NCBI RefSeq assembly: GCF_036010505.1
Contig: NZ_CP108569.1
Coordinates: forward strand, 6,358,501 to 6,422,500
Direction: 5' to 3'
Length of the DNA: 64,000 nt
Origin: Streptomyces sp. NBC_01197
Lineage (GTDB): Bacteria; Actinomycetota; Actinomycetes; Streptomycetales; Streptomycetaceae
Below, piece after piece: positions 1-9,320 of the stretch. The notes under the pieces were generated by a model. It was not told where the DNA came from, did not search any database, and saw only the letters and a program-made list of their open reading frames with translations. Made by a program: the position numbers and the translations under genes. How positions within the stretch are numbered: the first letter of the stretch is position 1; every line of letters starts with the position of its first letter.

Positions 1-935
1 GCCGACGTGGGCCCTTCAAAGTCGGGGACCAGGTCCAGCTCACCGACCCCAAGGGACGCCACTACACCTTCACGCTCGAAGCCGGGAAGAACTTCCACAC
101 CCACAAGGGTTCCTTCCCGCACGACGAGCTGATCGGTGCTCCCGAGGGCAGTGTTGTCCGTACCACGGGAAACGTCGCCTACCTCGCGCTGCGCCCCCTG
201 CTCCCCGATTTCGTCCTGTCCATGCCCCGCGGCGCCGCCGTGGTCTACCCCAAGGACGCGGGCCAGATCCTGGCCTTCGGGGACATCTTCCCCGGCGCAC
301 GGGTCGTCGAGGCGGGTGTGGGGTCCGGCGCGCTCAGCAGCTTCCTGCTGCGTGCCATCGGCGAGCAGGGGATGCTGCACTCGTACGAGCGCCGTGAGGA
401 CTTCGCGGAGATCGCCACGCAGAACGTGGAGCGCTACTTCGGCGGGCCGCACCCCGCCTGGCAGCTCACCGTCGGTGACCTCCAGGACAACCTCTCCGAC
501 ACGGACGTCGACCGTGTGGTGCTGGACATGCTCGCCCCCTGGGAGTGCCTGGACGCCGTCTCCAAGGCGCTGGTCCCCGGCGGCATCCTCTGCTGCTACG
601 TGGCCACCACCACCCAGCTCTCACGCACCGTCGAGTCGATCAGGGAGATCGGCTGCTTCGCCGAGCCGCAGCCCTGGGAGTCCATGGTCCGCAACTGGCA
701 CGTCGAGGGGCTGGCCGTCCGCCCGGACCACCGGATGATCGGCCACACCGGCTTCCTCGTCACCGCCCGCCGCCTCGCAGACGGTGTGGAGGCCCCGCTG
801 CGCCGCCGCCGGCCGTCCAAGGGCGCGTACGGCGAGGACTACAGCGGTCCCGGAAAGAGCACCGCCCAGCCTAAGGCCGGAACCGGGAGCGACTCGGCCG
901 GGAGCGAGCCGACCGGGTCCGACGACACCGTCTGA
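1..935 (+). CDS. trmI: tRNA (adenine-58-N1)-methyltransferase TrmI (5' end outside window)
   Basis: Methylates N1 of A58 in the T-loop of tRNA, using S-adenosylmethionine, in the cytoplasm. The reading frame is open from base 3, and its first residues (RRGPFKVGDQVQL) match the usual N-terminus, so probably only about ten codons are missing. An N-terminal beta domain is followed by a Rossmann-type methyltransferase fold with the SAM-binding motif VVEAGVGSGALS near base 305 and the motif VLDMLAPWE near 520. The last roughly 40 residues are a Ser/Gly/Thr-rich tail beyond the conserved core. Mycobacterial Rv2118c is the characterised relative and also lies near the Pup-proteasome genes. A strong terminator follows. 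Confidence 0.93.
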   Translation, partial: RRGPFKVGDQVQLTDPKGRHYTFTLEAGKNFHTHKGSFPHDELIGAPEGSVVRTTGNVAYLALRPLLPDFVLSMPRGAAVVYPKDAGQILAFGDIFPGARVVEAGVGSGALSSFLLRAIGEQGMLHSYERREDFAEIATQNVERYFGGPHPAWQLTVGDLQDNLSDTDVDRVVLDMLAPWECLDAVSKALVPGGILCCYVATTTQLSRTVESIREIGCFAEPQPWESMVRNWHVEGLAVRPDHRMIGHTGFLVTARRLADGVEAPLRRRRPSKGAYGEDYSGPGKSTAQPKAGTGSDSAGSEPTGSDDTV

Positions 936-953
936 CAGCGACAACGCACCAGC

Positions 954-998
954 GCCGCCGCGCAGTTCCCCCAGCACACCGGGGAACTGCGCGGCGGC
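954..998 (+). terminator. Intrinsic terminator of trmI
   Basis: A perfect 18-bp inverted repeat (954-971 with 981-998, 9-nt loop) is followed directly by ttcttt. It starts 18 nt after the trmI stop codon. Confidence 0.9.
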
Positions 999-1100
999 TT
1001 CTTTACGTTGACCTTACGGACCCCGGCGTTCCGATCCCCTGTGACGTGTGGCACTATTCTGGCCACCCCCACCGGCACTGCCCCACAGGAGACCTCTCGC

Positions 1101-1688
1101 GTGCAGCCCTCCGCGCTCCCGGACCTCGTACTCCCGGACCTCGCGCACAACAGGACCAGCCCGGTCCACTGGCTGGCCACGGCCACCGCGATGGCCGGCG
1201 TCGTCGCCCTGGCGGGCGTCCTCGCGCCCGATCCGGCCACGGCGTCCCAGCCCGGCGGGAAACCGGCCCGCCCGCACGTGGCCGCGCCGGATCCAGCGGC
1301 CGTCACCTTCCCGCTGGAGTGCGGGGGAGCGGGCACCACAGTCACCAGGAAGGCATCCGGCGATCTCGACGGGGACGGCAGCCCCGAAACGGTGGCAGCG
1401 GTGCGCTGCGACGCCGGATCGGGCACACCGCCCACCGGCATCTACGTGCTCACCCGGCCGGGGACCGGTGACGGCCGGCCCCGGCTCGTCGCGACACTGG
1501 TCAGCCCGGCGGACCAGCAGAGCGTGGGCGCGCTCGCGATAGGGGACGGAGCCGTGACCGCGACGCTCCTCGGCTACTCCTCACCCGACGTGCCGCGCTG
1601 GAATCCGGACGTGCACCAGCAGGTCAAGTGGCGCTGGCAGGGCGGCAAGTTCGTACGCTCGGTGCCCTCCCAGGCGCGGAGCGTATGA
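1101..1688 (+). CDS. Secreted hypothetical protein with a DxDxDG-like repeat
   Basis: I do not recognise a named family. The GTG at 1101 is preferred because an AGGAGA ribosome site sits about 10 nt upstream; an in-frame start at 1008 would overlap the trmI terminator region. The 195-residue product has a hydrophobic segment around residues 20-42 ending near an AxA site, so it is probably exported or membrane-anchored. Soon after comes GDLDGDGSPETVAAVRC, which resembles the calcium-binding loop of FG-GAP/EF-hand-like secreted proteins, followed by beta-rich sequence. It lies between trmI and the convergent ferredoxin gene. The function is unknown. Confidence 0.65.
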   Translation: MQPSALPDLVLPDLAHNRTSPVHWLATATAMAGVVALAGVLAPDPATASQPGGKPARPHVAAPDPAAVTFPLECGGAGTTVTRKASGDLDGDGSPETVAAVRCDAGSGTPPTGIYVLTRPGTGDGRPRLVATLVSPADQQSVGALAIGDGAVTATLLGYSSPDVPRWNPDVHQQVKWRWQGGKFVRSVPSQARSV

Positions 1689-1752
1689 CGGCGGTGAGCG
1701 TAGGCCGACGGCGCGTACCTGACGTACGTGAGGATGCGGCGCGCGGGGCGCC

Positions 1753-2064
1753 CTACTCGGCAGCGGGCCCGTAGACCTCGACGCTGTCCGAAACGCGGCG
1801 TACATGGATGCAGTCGCCCGGGCACTCCTTCGCCGAGTCCACCACGTCCTGGAGGAGCGGCAGCGGCACGGGCGTTGTGGCGCCGACCGCCTGGAGCAGC
1901 TCGTCGTCGGCGCTCTTCACATAGGCCAGCCCGTCGATGTCCAGCTCGAACACCTCGGGCGCGTACTGGGCGCAGATGCCGTCCCCGGTGCAGAGATCCT
2001 GGTCGATCCAGACCTCCAGCGCCTGGGCGCCGTCGCTGGTGGGAGCCTCGTCCTGCACGGTCAT
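1753..2064 (-). CDS. 3Fe-4S ferredoxin, 103 aa
   Basis: Small acidic electron carrier. The ATG at 2064 has a GGAGA site 5 nt upstream; the open frame extends further but without a usable start signal. The cluster motif CTGDGIC, with the second Cys after five residues, followed about 50 residues later by CPGDC, is the C-x5-C...C-P pattern of actinobacterial 3Fe-4S ferredoxins, many of which serve cytochromes P450. The middle of the canonical 4Fe motif lacks its extra Cys, as expected for a 3Fe cluster. No P450 is visible here, so the partner is unknown. It is divergent from arc, and Streptomyces conserve this neighbour at the Pup-proteasome locus. Confidence 0.88.
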   Translation of the reverse strand: MTVQDEAPTSDGAQALEVWIDQDLCTGDGICAQYAPEVFELDIDGLAYVKSADDELLQAVGATTPVPLPLLQDVVDSAKECPGDCIHVRRVSDSVEVYGPAAE

Positions 2065-2305
2065 TTCTCCTGCCGTTCCTGCGCGGTTGAACCAATTGAA
2101 GCCAGCCCTGACGGGTGTTGAACACTTCGACGATACAACCGGCCGCTTTCCGATGTTGTTGGGTGGGTATTCCCAAGACGTGAGGGAGTACGCAAGGGTG
2201 AAGATCAGACACACCCCGACGGTCTTTGTGATCTAGGGGTTTCAATCACCAGCCGCCCAGGTAGGGTCAGGAAGCGTCCAGCTCCCCTTGGAGGAGGTGA
2301 GGACC
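2065..2305. promoter_or_regulatory. Divergent promoter region between ferredoxin and arc
   Basis: This 241-bp region carries no gene. It contains an 11-bp palindrome GTGTT-G-AACAC at 2115-2125. A TAGGGT hexamer at 2262-2267, with TTTCAA at 2240-2245 (16-bp spacer), could be the arc promoter. An unusually strong ribosome site, GGAGGAGGTGAGG, ends 3 nt before the GTG at 2306. The promoter assignments are inferred by eye. Confidence 0.4.
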
Positions 2306-4072
2306 GTGGCAGCCCACGACGACGACATCAACCGCGGCACCCGGCCCGCGCGAGGGTCCGAGGACCCCGCCGGCCAGGTTGCCTATCTCGAGCAGGAAAT
2401 CGCCGTCCTGCGCCGCAAGCTCGCCGACTCTCCGCGTCATACGAGGATTCTCGAAGAGCGGATCGTCGAGCTGCAGACCAACCTGGCAGGCGTGTCCGCG
2501 CAGAACGAGCGGCTCGCCAATACACTCCGTGAGGCCCGCGACCAGATCGTGGCCCTCAAGGAGGAGGTCGACCGGCTCGCACAGCCGCCGGCCGGCTTCG
2601 GTGTCTTCCTGCAGGCCAATGAGGACGGGACCTGCGACATCTTCACCGGGGGCCGCAAGCTCCGGGTGAACGTGAGTCCCAGCGTCGAGCTCGAGGAGCT
2701 CAGGCGCGGCCAGGAAGTCATGCTCAACGAGGCACTCAACGTGGTCGAGGCCATGGAGTTCGAGCGCGCCGGGGACATCGTCACCCTCAAGGAGATCCTT
2801 GAGGACGGCGAGCGGGCCCTGGTGATCGGGCACACCGACGAGGAACGGGTGGTGCGGCTCGCCGAGCCGCTGCTGGACATCACCATCCGTCCCGGCGACG
2901 CCCTGCTGCTCGACTCCAGGTCCGGTTACGTCTATGAAGTGGTGCCGAAGAGCGAGGTCGAGGAGCTCGTCCTCGAAGAGGTGCCGGACATCGACTACGA
3001 CAAGATCGGCGGCCTGGGCGACCAGATCGAGCTGATCCGCGACGCGGTCGAGCTTCCGTACCTCCACCCCGACCTCTTCAAGGAGCACGAACTGCGGCCG
3101 CCGAAGGGCATCCTGCTCTACGGCCCGCCCGGCTGCGGCAAGACTCTCATTGCCAAGGCCGTCGCCAACTCCCTTGCCAAGAAAGTCGCCGAGGTCACCG
3201 GCCGGCCAGCGGGGAAGAGCTACTTCCTCAACATCAAGGGCCCCGAACTCCTCAACAAGTACGTCGGTGAGACCGAGCGGCACATCCGCCTGGTCTTCCA
3301 GCGTGCCCGGGAGAAGGCGAGCGAGGGCACCCCTGTCATCGTCTTCTTCGACGAGATGGAATCCCTCTTCCGCACCCGTGGATCAGGCGTCAGCTCGGAC
3401 GTGGAGAACACCATCGTCCCGCAGCTGCTCGCCGAGATCGACGGTGTGGAGGGCCTGGAGAACGTCATCGTCATCGGCGCGTCCAACCGCGAGGACATGA
3501 TCGACCCGGCGATCCTGCGGCCCGGCCGCCTCGACGTCAAGATCAAGATCGAGCGCCCGGACGCGGAGGCGGCGAAGGACATCTTCGCCAAGTACCTGCG
3601 GTCGTCGCTGCCGCTGCACACGGACGACCTGGCCGAACACCGGGAGAACCCCGATGTCACGGTCAGCGCCATGATCCAGTCCGTCGTGGAGCGGATGTAC
3701 ACGGAGTCCGAGGAGAACCGCTTCCTCGAAGTCACGTACGCCAACGGCGACAAGGAAGTCCTCTACTTCAAGGACTTCAACTCCGGCGCGATGATCCAGA
3801 ACATCGTCGACCGGGCCAAGAAGATGGCCATCAAGGCCTTCCTCGACCAGGGACAGAAGGGTCTGCGGGTCTCCCACCTCCTCCAGGCATGCGTGGATGA
3901 GTTCAAGGAGAACGAGGACCTGCCGAACACCACCAACCCCGACGACTGGGCCCGTATCTCCGGCAAGAAGGGCGAGCGGATCGTATTCATCCGCACCCTT
4001 GTCACCGGAAAGCAGGGCGCGGACACCGGGCGCTCCATCGACACGGTGGCGAACACCGGTCAGTACCTGTAA
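2306..4072 (+). CDS. arc: Proteasomal ring-forming AAA ATPase ARC/Mpa
   Basis: Hexameric unfoldase that captures pupylated proteins through its N-terminal coiled coil and threads them into the 20S proteasome. The GTG at 2306 gives 588 aa, the family length, and follows a GGAGGAGGTGAGG site. An in-frame TTG at 2288 lies within the Shine-Dalgarno region and is unlikely. In order: coiled coil (about residues 15-85), tandem OB domains (about 95-235), then the AAA module with Walker A GPPGCGKT (273-280) and Walker [10 protein letters not shown] near residue 344. The C-terminus ends GQYL; a penultimate Tyr is the conserved signal for opening the proteasome alpha-ring gate. The gene heads the arc-dop-pup-prcBA series and is closed by a strong terminator. 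Confidence 0.97.
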   Translation: MAAHDDDINRGTRPARGSEDPAGQVAYLEQEIAVLRRKLADSPRHTRILEERIVELQTNLAGVSAQNERLANTLREARDQIVALKEEVDRLAQPPAGFGVFLQANEDGTCDIFTGGRKLRVNVSPSVELEELRRGQEVMLNEALNVVEAMEFERAGDIVTLKEILEDGERALVIGHTDEERVVRLAEPLLDITIRPGDALLLDSRSGYVYEVVPKSEVEELVLEEVPDIDYDKIGGLGDQIELIRDAVELPYLHPDLFKEHELRPPKGILLYGPPGCGKTLIAKAVANSLAKKVAEVTGRPAGKSYFLNIKGPELLNKYVGETERHIRLVFQRAREKASEGTPVIVFFDEMESLFRTRGSGVSSDVENTIVPQLLAEIDGVEGLENVIVIGASNREDMIDPAILRPGRLDVKIKIERPDAEAAKDIFAKYLRSSLPLHTDDLAEHRENPDVTVSAMIQSVVERMYTESEENRFLEVTYANGDKEVLYFKDFNSGAMIQNIVDRAKKMAIKAFLDQGQKGLRVSHLLQACVDEFKENEDLPNTTNPDDWARISGKKGERIVFIRTLVTGKQGADTGRSIDTVANTGQYL

Positions 4073-4079
4073 AAGACAG

Positions 4080-4117
4080 GGCGGCTGCGGGTCCCCCGGC
4101 GGGCACCCGCAGCCGCC
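4080..4117 (+). terminator. Terminator after arc
   Basis: 13-bp perfect stem (4080-4092 with 4105-4117) followed by gtgtttt. It separates arc from dop, so dop probably needs its own promoter in the 190 bp that follow. Confidence 0.85.
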
Positions 4118-4307
4118 GTGTTTTCCGGCCTTCGGCCGCAAGGACACCAATGCCTGTAATGATCTCCCCAGCGGCGCAAAGGCGTTCTACGCTCTTCGGT
4201 ATCACCGAGTCGCGCAGTGCGGGGAAGGGCAACCGCACACGCACCGGAGAAGCAGCGGTACTTGAGCGACGTTCCCGCGAGGGGCGCTGCCGGGCAAGGA
4301 GGGCCGC

Positions 4308-5819
4308 ATGACCGTACGGCGGGTAATGGGCATCGAGACGGAGTACGGCATCTCTGTTCCGGGCCACCCGAACGCCAATGCCATGCTCACCTCGTCCCAG
4401 ATCGTCAACGCCTACGCGGCGGCGATGCACCGGGCGCGCCGCGCCCGCTGGGACTTCGAGGAGGAGAATCCGCTGCGGGACGCGCGAGGCTTCGACCTCG
4501 CCCGGGAGACCGCGGACACCAGCCAGCTGACCGACGAGGACATCGGCCTGGCCAATGTGATCCTCACCAACGGGGCGCGCCTCTACGTCGACCACGCCCA
4601 CCCGGAGTACAGCTCCCCGGAGATCACCAATCCGCGTGACGCCGTGCTCTGGGACAAGGCGGGCGAGCGGATCATGGCGGAGGCCGCGGAACGGGCCGCG
4701 GAGATCCCGGGTGCGCAGCCGATCCACCTGTACAAGAACAACACCGACAACAAGGGCGCCTCGTACGGGACGCACGAGAACTACCTGATGAAGCGGGAGA
4801 CCCCCTTCTCGGACATCGTGCGCCACCTGACCCCCTTCTTCGTCTCCCGCCAGGTGGTGACCGGGGCCGGCCGCGTCGGAATCGGCCAGGACGGCCACGA
4901 GCACGGGTTCCAGATCAGCCAGCGCGCGGACTACTTCGAGGTCGAGGTCGGCCTGGAGACCACCCTCAAGCGGCCGATCATCAACACCCGCGACGAACCG
5001 CACTCGGACGCCGAGAAGTACCGCCGCCTCCACGTGATCATCGGCGACGCGAACCTCTCGGAGATCTCGACCTACCTCAAGCTGGGTACGACCTCGCTGG
5101 TGCTCGCGATGATCGAGGACGGGTTCATCAATGTGGACCTCGCCGTCGACCAGCCGGTGCGCACCCTCCACCAGGTCTCGCACGATCCCGGCCTCCAGCA
5201 GCTGATCACGCTGCGCAGCGGCCGCACGCTCACCGCCGTACAGCTCCAGATGGAGTACTTCGAGCTGGCACGGAAGTACGTCGAAGAGCGGTACGGCGTG
5301 GACGCCGACGAGCAGACCAGGGACGTCCTGGGCCGCTGGGAGGACGTGCTGAACCGGCTGGAGAACAACCCGATGAGCCTGTCGGGCGAGCTGGACTGGA
5401 TCACGAAGCAGGAGATCCTGGAGGGCTACCGCCGCCGGGACGGTGTCGACTGGGACGCGGCGAGGCTCCATCTGGTGGACCTGCAGTACGCGGACGTACG
5501 GCCCGAGAAGGGGCTGTACAACCGTCTGGTGGCCCGCGGGAAGATGAAGCGCCTGCTGGACGAGCCCAGGGTCGTACGGGCCGCTGCGAACCCGCCGGAG
5601 GACACCAGGGCCTATTTCCGGGGCCGCTGTCTCGAACAGTACGCGGACGATGTCGCCGCGGCCTCCTGGGACTCCGTGATCTTCGATCTGCCGGGCCGCG
5701 ACTCGCTGCAGCGGGTACCCACGCTGGAGCCGTTGCGCGGGACCCGCAACCACGTCAAGGAGCTGCTGGACCGGTGCCGGACGGCCGAGGACCTGGTCCG
5801 GGTGTTGCAGGGCGGCTGA
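4308..5819 (+). CDS. dop: Depupylase/deamidase of Pup (Dop)
   Basis: ATP-dependent amidase of the carboxylate-amine ligase fold. It hydrolyses the isopeptide bond between Pup and target lysines and, in organisms whose Pup ends in Gln, deamidates Pup. The ATG at 4308 has a good AAGGAGGG site. The product is 503 aa, close to mycobacterial Dop. Visible marks are the N-terminal [10 protein letters not shown] strand with the metal-binding Glu10, the extra loop around residues 42-80 that distinguishes Dop from PafA, and [13 protein letters not shown], whose Asp95 matches the catalytic Asp of characterised Dop. Because the Pup encoded just downstream already ends in Glu, depupylation is the likely main job here. 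Confidence 0.96.
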   Translation: MTVRRVMGIETEYGISVPGHPNANAMLTSSQIVNAYAAAMHRARRARWDFEEENPLRDARGFDLARETADTSQLTDEDIGLANVILTNGARLYVDHAHPEYSSPEITNPRDAVLWDKAGERIMAEAAERAAEIPGAQPIHLYKNNTDNKGASYGTHENYLMKRETPFSDIVRHLTPFFVSRQVVTGAGRVGIGQDGHEHGFQISQRADYFEVEVGLETTLKRPIINTRDEPHSDAEKYRRLHVIIGDANLSEISTYLKLGTTSLVLAMIEDGFINVDLAVDQPVRTLHQVSHDPGLQQLITLRSGRTLTAVQLQMEYFELARKYVEERYGVDADEQTRDVLGRWEDVLNRLENNPMSLSGELDWITKQEILEGYRRRDGVDWDAARLHLVDLQYADVRPEKGLYNRLVARGKMKRLLDEPRVVRAAANPPEDTRAYFRGRCLEQYADDVAAASWDSVIFDLPGRDSLQRVPTLEPLRGTRNHVKELLDRCRTAEDLVRVLQGG

Positions 5820-6011
5820 AAAGCCCCGCCGGTGGGAATCATCAGGGTAGGTCCCGGACGTTGAGGAAAGTGCGGGGCCAATGTCGGACCCCGCTTGTAG
5901 TGTCTGATCAAGCGGATCCGATCATGCTTCTGACCGGATCGGGCCGATTCAGTACGGTCAGCTCCAGTCTGTTTCAGCTTCAACAACATCGAACCGAGCG
6001 GGGTGAGGTAG
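5820..6011 (+). promoter_or_regulatory. dop-pup intergenic region
   Basis: 192 bp without a gene. I see no strong terminator after dop and no convincing consensus promoter. A GGGGTGAGGTAG ribosome site precedes the pup ATG. The spacing suggests separate initiation for pup, which is needed in large amounts, but this is inference. Confidence 0.3.
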
Positions 6012-6230
6012 ATGGCGACCAAGGACACCGGCGGCGGGCAGCAGAAGGCGACGCGCTCCACCGAGGAGACCGAGGAGCAGGCGCCTGAGGCGCAGGGCTC
6101 CGAGGACCTCAAGGAGCGCCAGGAGAAGCTCTCGGACGACGTCGACTCCGTTCTGGACGAGATCGACGACGTGCTCGAGGAGAACGCCGAGGACTTCGTT
6201 CGGTCATTTGTGCAAAAGGGTGGCGAGTAG
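6012..6230 (+). CDS. pup: Prokaryotic ubiquitin-like protein Pup, ending in Gly-Gly-Glu
   Basis: A 72-residue, largely disordered tag covalently attached through its C-terminal Glu to lysines of target proteins. The N-terminal half is rich in Gln, Glu and Thr. The C-terminal half (about residues 33-64) is the helical segment that binds the ARC coiled coil. The final codons at 6216-6230 read caa-aag-ggt-ggc-gag-tag, giving Gln-Lys-Gly-Gly-Glu. Many mycobacterial Pups end in Gln and need Dop for activation; this one is encoded ready for ligation. It is followed by prcB 147 bp downstream. Confidence 0.97.
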   Translation: MATKDTGGGQQKATRSTEETEEQAPEAQGSEDLKERQEKLSDDVDSVLDEIDDVLEENAEDFVRSFVQKGGE

Positions 6231-6377
6231 CTCCTGTTGTCCGTAGCCGGTGCGGCCGGCGGAAGCCGATCGCACCGGGGCGGATGACCGGCGCGGGCAC
6301 GGGTAAGGTCCGTTCAAAGTCCGCAAGATCGGCCCGGCCTCCAGAAGGCGGGCCGCCGCCCATCCGGAAGGAAACGC

Positions 6378-7223
6378 GTGGAAGCCAACCCTCGTAGCAC
6401 CGGGCGTCTGCCGGCCGCTTTCCTGACGCCGGGGTCCTCCTCGTTCATGGACTTCCTGTCCGACCACTCGCCGGAAATCCTGCCGGGCAGGCGGCCGTTG
6501 CCGCCCACCCAGGGGCCGGTCGAGGCGCCGCACGGGACGACCATCGTCGCCGCGACCTTCCCCGGCGGGGTGGTCCTCGCCGGAGACCGGCGCGCGACCA
6601 TGGGGAACATGATCGCTCAGCGCGACATCGAAAAGGTCTTCCCGGCCGACGAGTACTCGGCGGTCGGGATCGCGGGTACGGCCGGTCTCGCCGTCGAGAT
6701 GGTCAAGCTGTTCCAGCTCGAACTGGAGCACTTCGAGAAGGTCGAGGGGGCCACCCTCTCCCTGGAGGGCAAGGCCAACCGGCTCTCCACGATGATCCGC
6801 GGCAATCTCTCCATGGCGATGCAGGGCCTCGCCGTGGTCCCGCTCTTCGCCGGGTACGACGTCGACCGCGAGGAGGGCCGGATCTTCTCCTACGACGTCA
6901 CGGGCGGCCGCTCCGAGGAGCGCGGCTACGCCTCCACGGGCTCCGGCTCGATCTTCGCGCGCGGCTCCATGAAGAAGCTCTACCGCGATGACCTGACGGA
7001 GCAGCAGGCCACCACCCTGGTCGTACAGGCGCTGTACGACGCGGCCGACGACGACTCGGCGACCGGGGGGCCCGACGTGGCCCGCCGGATCTATCCGATC
7101 GTCACGGTCATCACCGACGAGGGCTGCCGCAGGCTGACCGATGAGGAGGGCTCCGAGCTCGCCCGTTCGATCCTGGCGCGGCGTCTCGAACAGCCCGACG
7201 GCCCGCGCGCCGAGCTGCTCTGA
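6378..7223 (+). CDS. prcB: 20S proteasome beta subunit PrcB (threonine protease precursor)
   Basis: Catalytic subunit of the 20S core. The GTG at 6378 follows a GGAAGGAAA site. The 281-residue precursor has a 53-residue propeptide ending in His-Gly; processing would expose Thr54 of [11 protein letters not shown] as the N-terminal nucleophile. The downstream GDRRAT and SGSIFARG segments are standard for active beta subunits, with the conserved Asp and Lys region intact. It is followed by prcA 47 bp downstream on the same strand, probably co-transcribed. The protein acts in the cytoplasm on substrates unfolded by ARC. Confidence 0.97.
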   Translation: MEANPRSTGRLPAAFLTPGSSSFMDFLSDHSPEILPGRRPLPPTQGPVEAPHGTTIVAATFPGGVVLAGDRRATMGNMIAQRDIEKVFPADEYSAVGIAGTAGLAVEMVKLFQLELEHFEKVEGATLSLEGKANRLSTMIRGNLSMAMQGLAVVPLFAGYDVDREEGRIFSYDVTGGRSEERGYASTGSGSIFARGSMKKLYRDDLTEQQATTLVVQALYDAADDDSATGGPDVARRIYPIVTVITDEGCRRLTDEEGSELARSILARRLEQPDGPRAELL

Positions 7224-7270
7224 GGCCCCTTCCGATGCACTCGTCACTGACAGAAAGGGACGGATAGCCG

Positions 7271-8017
7271 GTGTCGACGCCGTTCTATGTCTCACCTCAG
7301 CAGGCCATGGCCGACCGGGCGGAATACGCCCGGAAGGGCATCGCCCGTGGTCGCAGCCTGGTCGTGCTGCAGTACGCCGACGGCATCGTCTTCGTCGGCG
7401 AGAACCCGTCCCGTGCGCTGCACAAGTTCAGCGAGATCTATGACCGGATCGGCTTCGCGGCCGCCGGCAAGTACAACGAGTACGAGAATCTGCGGATCGG
7501 CGGTGTGCGCTACGCGGATCTGCGGGGGTACACCTATGACCGCGACGACGTGACGGCCCGCGGGCTGGCGAATGTCTACGCGCAGACGCTGGGCACGATC
7601 TTCTCCAGTGCGGCCGAGAAGCCGTACGAGGTGGAGCTGGTCGTCGCCGAGGTCGGGTCCGTGCCCGACGGCGACCAGATCTACCGGCTGCCGCACGACG
7701 GATCGATCGTGGACGAGCACGGTTCGGTCGCGGTCGGCGGCAACGCCGAGACGATCAGCACGTTCCTGGACCAGCAGCACCGCGAGGGGATGACGCTCGC
7801 CGAGGCGCTCAAGCTGGCCGTGCAGGCGCTGTCCCGTGACACCAACGGAGGCGAGCGGGAGATCCCCGCCGAGCGCCTCGAAGTGGCGGTGCTGGACCGT
7901 ACCCGGCCGCAGCAGCGCAAGTTCAAGCGCATCGTCGGCCGCCAGCTGGCCAGGCTGCTCGACGCGGCCGACGCCGCGTCCGCCGAGACGGACGCGCCCT
8001 CGGACGAGGACGAGTAG
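7271..8017 (+). CDS. prcA: 20S proteasome alpha subunit PrcA
   Basis: Forms the outer rings of the 20S core, whose N-termini gate the entry pore. The GTG at 7271 lies behind GAAAGGGACGG. The 248-aa product starts with the typical [13 protein letters not shown] and YARKGIARG gate/helix H0 region. The C-terminal acidic tail (DAPSDEDE) is variable in the family. A 13-bp hairpin 20 bp downstream ends the prcBA unit. Confidence 0.96.
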   Translation: MSTPFYVSPQQAMADRAEYARKGIARGRSLVVLQYADGIVFVGENPSRALHKFSEIYDRIGFAAAGKYNEYENLRIGGVRYADLRGYTYDRDDVTARGLANVYAQTLGTIFSSAAEKPYEVELVVAEVGSVPDGDQIYRLPHDGSIVDEHGSVAVGGNAETISTFLDQQHREGMTLAEALKLAVQALSRDTNGGEREIPAERLEVAVLDRTRPQQRKFKRIVGRQLARLLDAADAASAETDAPSDEDE

Positions 8018-8038
8018 CCCCGCCTGCCGTCCGGTTCA

Positions 8039-8078
8039 GTCCGTGCCCCGGCCCGCCTGTGCGGTCCGGGGCACGGAC
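8039..8078. terminator. Bidirectional terminator between prcA and the LacI gene
   Basis: Perfect 13-bp inverted repeat (8039-8051 with 8066-8078) with a 14-nt loop, lying between two convergent genes. No T-run follows. Confidence 0.7.
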
Positions 8079-8162
8079 GTGTACTCCGCAAGGCGCCCGC
8101 GGACCGGCACCCAGAACAGCACCCGCGAGCCCCGGCGGCCACCAGCCTCCCGGGGCCGGTCC

Positions 8163-9197
8163 TCAGCCCCGCACCGGTGCCGGGGCCGTCGAGCCGCGTA
8201 CGAGAAGGTCCACCGGCAGATCGCCGCCCTCGGGCCTGCGGCCGTCGAGCACGGCGAGCAGAGCCGCCATTCCGCGCCGGCCGATGTCTTCCGCGGGCAG
8301 GGCCACCGTCGTCAGCTCCGGTTCGATCGCGGTCGCGAGCGCCAGATCGTCGAAACCGGTGATGGAGAGGTCCTCGGGGACCCGCAGCCCCAGCCGCCGC
8401 GCCGCCTTGCAGGCCCCGGCGGCCAGGATGTCGTCGTCGCAGATCACCGCGGTCGGTCGGGGGCCGGGGCCGGTGAGCGCGCCCTCCGCCGCCTGCCGCG
8501 CGGCATCTACCGCCAGTGGGGCGGTGACGGTGCGGACCTCCGAACCTCGCAGAGCCGACCGCAGGGCGGCGGCCCTGACGTCGAAGGTCCAGGAGTCGAT
8601 CGCCGGTGCGAGATGGACGAATCTGCGGTGGCCCAGCGCGAGCAGATGGCCCGTCACCTGGCGCATACCGTCCGCGATGTTCAGATTCACATGGGCCGCC
8701 GCCCCCGGCTGGTCCGGGTCGCTGTCCAGCATGACCAGCGGCAGGCCGGACTCCTGGATCGCGGCGAGCGCGCCGACAGCCATCGACGAGGCGATCACCC
8801 CGTCCAGCGCGGTCCGCGCCGAGCCGAAGGGGTCCCGCGCCGGCCCCACACCTTCGGGGGAGGGGTAGAGCACCACCCCGAAGCCGTGCTCGGCCGCTTT
8901 CGCCGCGGCGCCCGTATAGACGCGGGCGAAGAACTCGGTGGTCAGCGCGGGGACGACCAGCAGCACGGTCCGGGTGCTGCCCAGACGCAGATCGCGGGCG
9001 GCGAGATTCGGCCGGTAGCCGAGCTGCCCGGCCGCGTCGCGTACCAGCCCAGCCGTGCGCTCGGAGACCCGCCCCCGCCACTTGTCACCGAGGACCAGCG
9101 AGACGGTGGCCTGTGAGACACCTGCGGCGCGGGCCACGTCGTGGCTGGTGGGGCGGGCCGGAACCACCGGTTCCGGGCTCATCGCTCGGGCATCCAC
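8163..9197 (-). CDS. LacI-family transcriptional repressor
   Basis: 344 aa when started at the GTG at 9197, which has a GGAGG site 6 nt upstream; an ATG at 9182 is the alternative. The N-terminal helix-turn-helix TSHDVARAAGVSQATVSLVL and hinge helix YRPNLAARDLR are typical of LacI, and the rest is a periplasmic-binding-protein fold that should bind a small sugar-like effector. It is divergent from an MFS transporter across a 123-bp gap holding two TACGTA palindromes, so local control of that transporter is the natural guess. No catabolic enzyme is adjacent, so the effector is unknown. Confidence 0.9.
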   Translation of the reverse strand: MDARAMSPEPVVPARPTSHDVARAAGVSQATVSLVLGDKWRGRVSERTAGLVRDAAGQLGYRPNLAARDLRLGSTRTVLLVVPALTTEFFARVYTGAAAKAAEHGFGVVLYPSPEGVGPARDPFGSARTALDGVIASSMAVGALAAIQESGLPLVMLDSDPDQPGAAAHVNLNIADGMRQVTGHLLALGHRRFVHLAPAIDSWTFDVRAAALRSALRGSEVRTVTAPLAVDAARQAAEGALTGPGPRPTAVICDDDILAAGACKAARRLGLRVPEDLSITGFDDLALATAIEPELTTVALPAEDIGRRGMAALLAVLDGRRPEGGDLPVDLLVRGSTAPAPVRG

Positions 9198-9320
9198 TCG
9201 GGCCTCCGTCCGGCCTGGTCCCGACCGCGGCCATCTGGACTCGCGGTCTGCGCACATGGTACGTATGAGCCACAGGTTATACGTAACACCCCGGTCGGGG
9301 CCGGGAGACAAGGGGCGGAC
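9198..9320. promoter_or_regulatory. LacI/MFS divergent control region with paired TACGTA sites
   Basis: Two copies of the palindrome TACGTA (9260-9265 and 9280-9285) lie 20 bp apart, about two helical turns, on the same face of the helix. The second is embedded in GTTATACGTAAC. They are candidate half-operators for the adjacent repressor. The assignment is by position only. Confidence 0.4.

Noticed and set aside
2115..2133. Possible LexA (SOS) box near GTTGAACACTTCGAC
   Set aside because: The half-sites do not fit the actinobacterial pattern CGAAC-N4-GTTCG, and the neighbouring genes are not SOS genes. I list only the GTGTT-G-AACAC palindrome.
4002..5753. Open frame of about 580 codons antisense to dop
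   Set aside because: No domain and no initiation signals; it spans the arc terminator.
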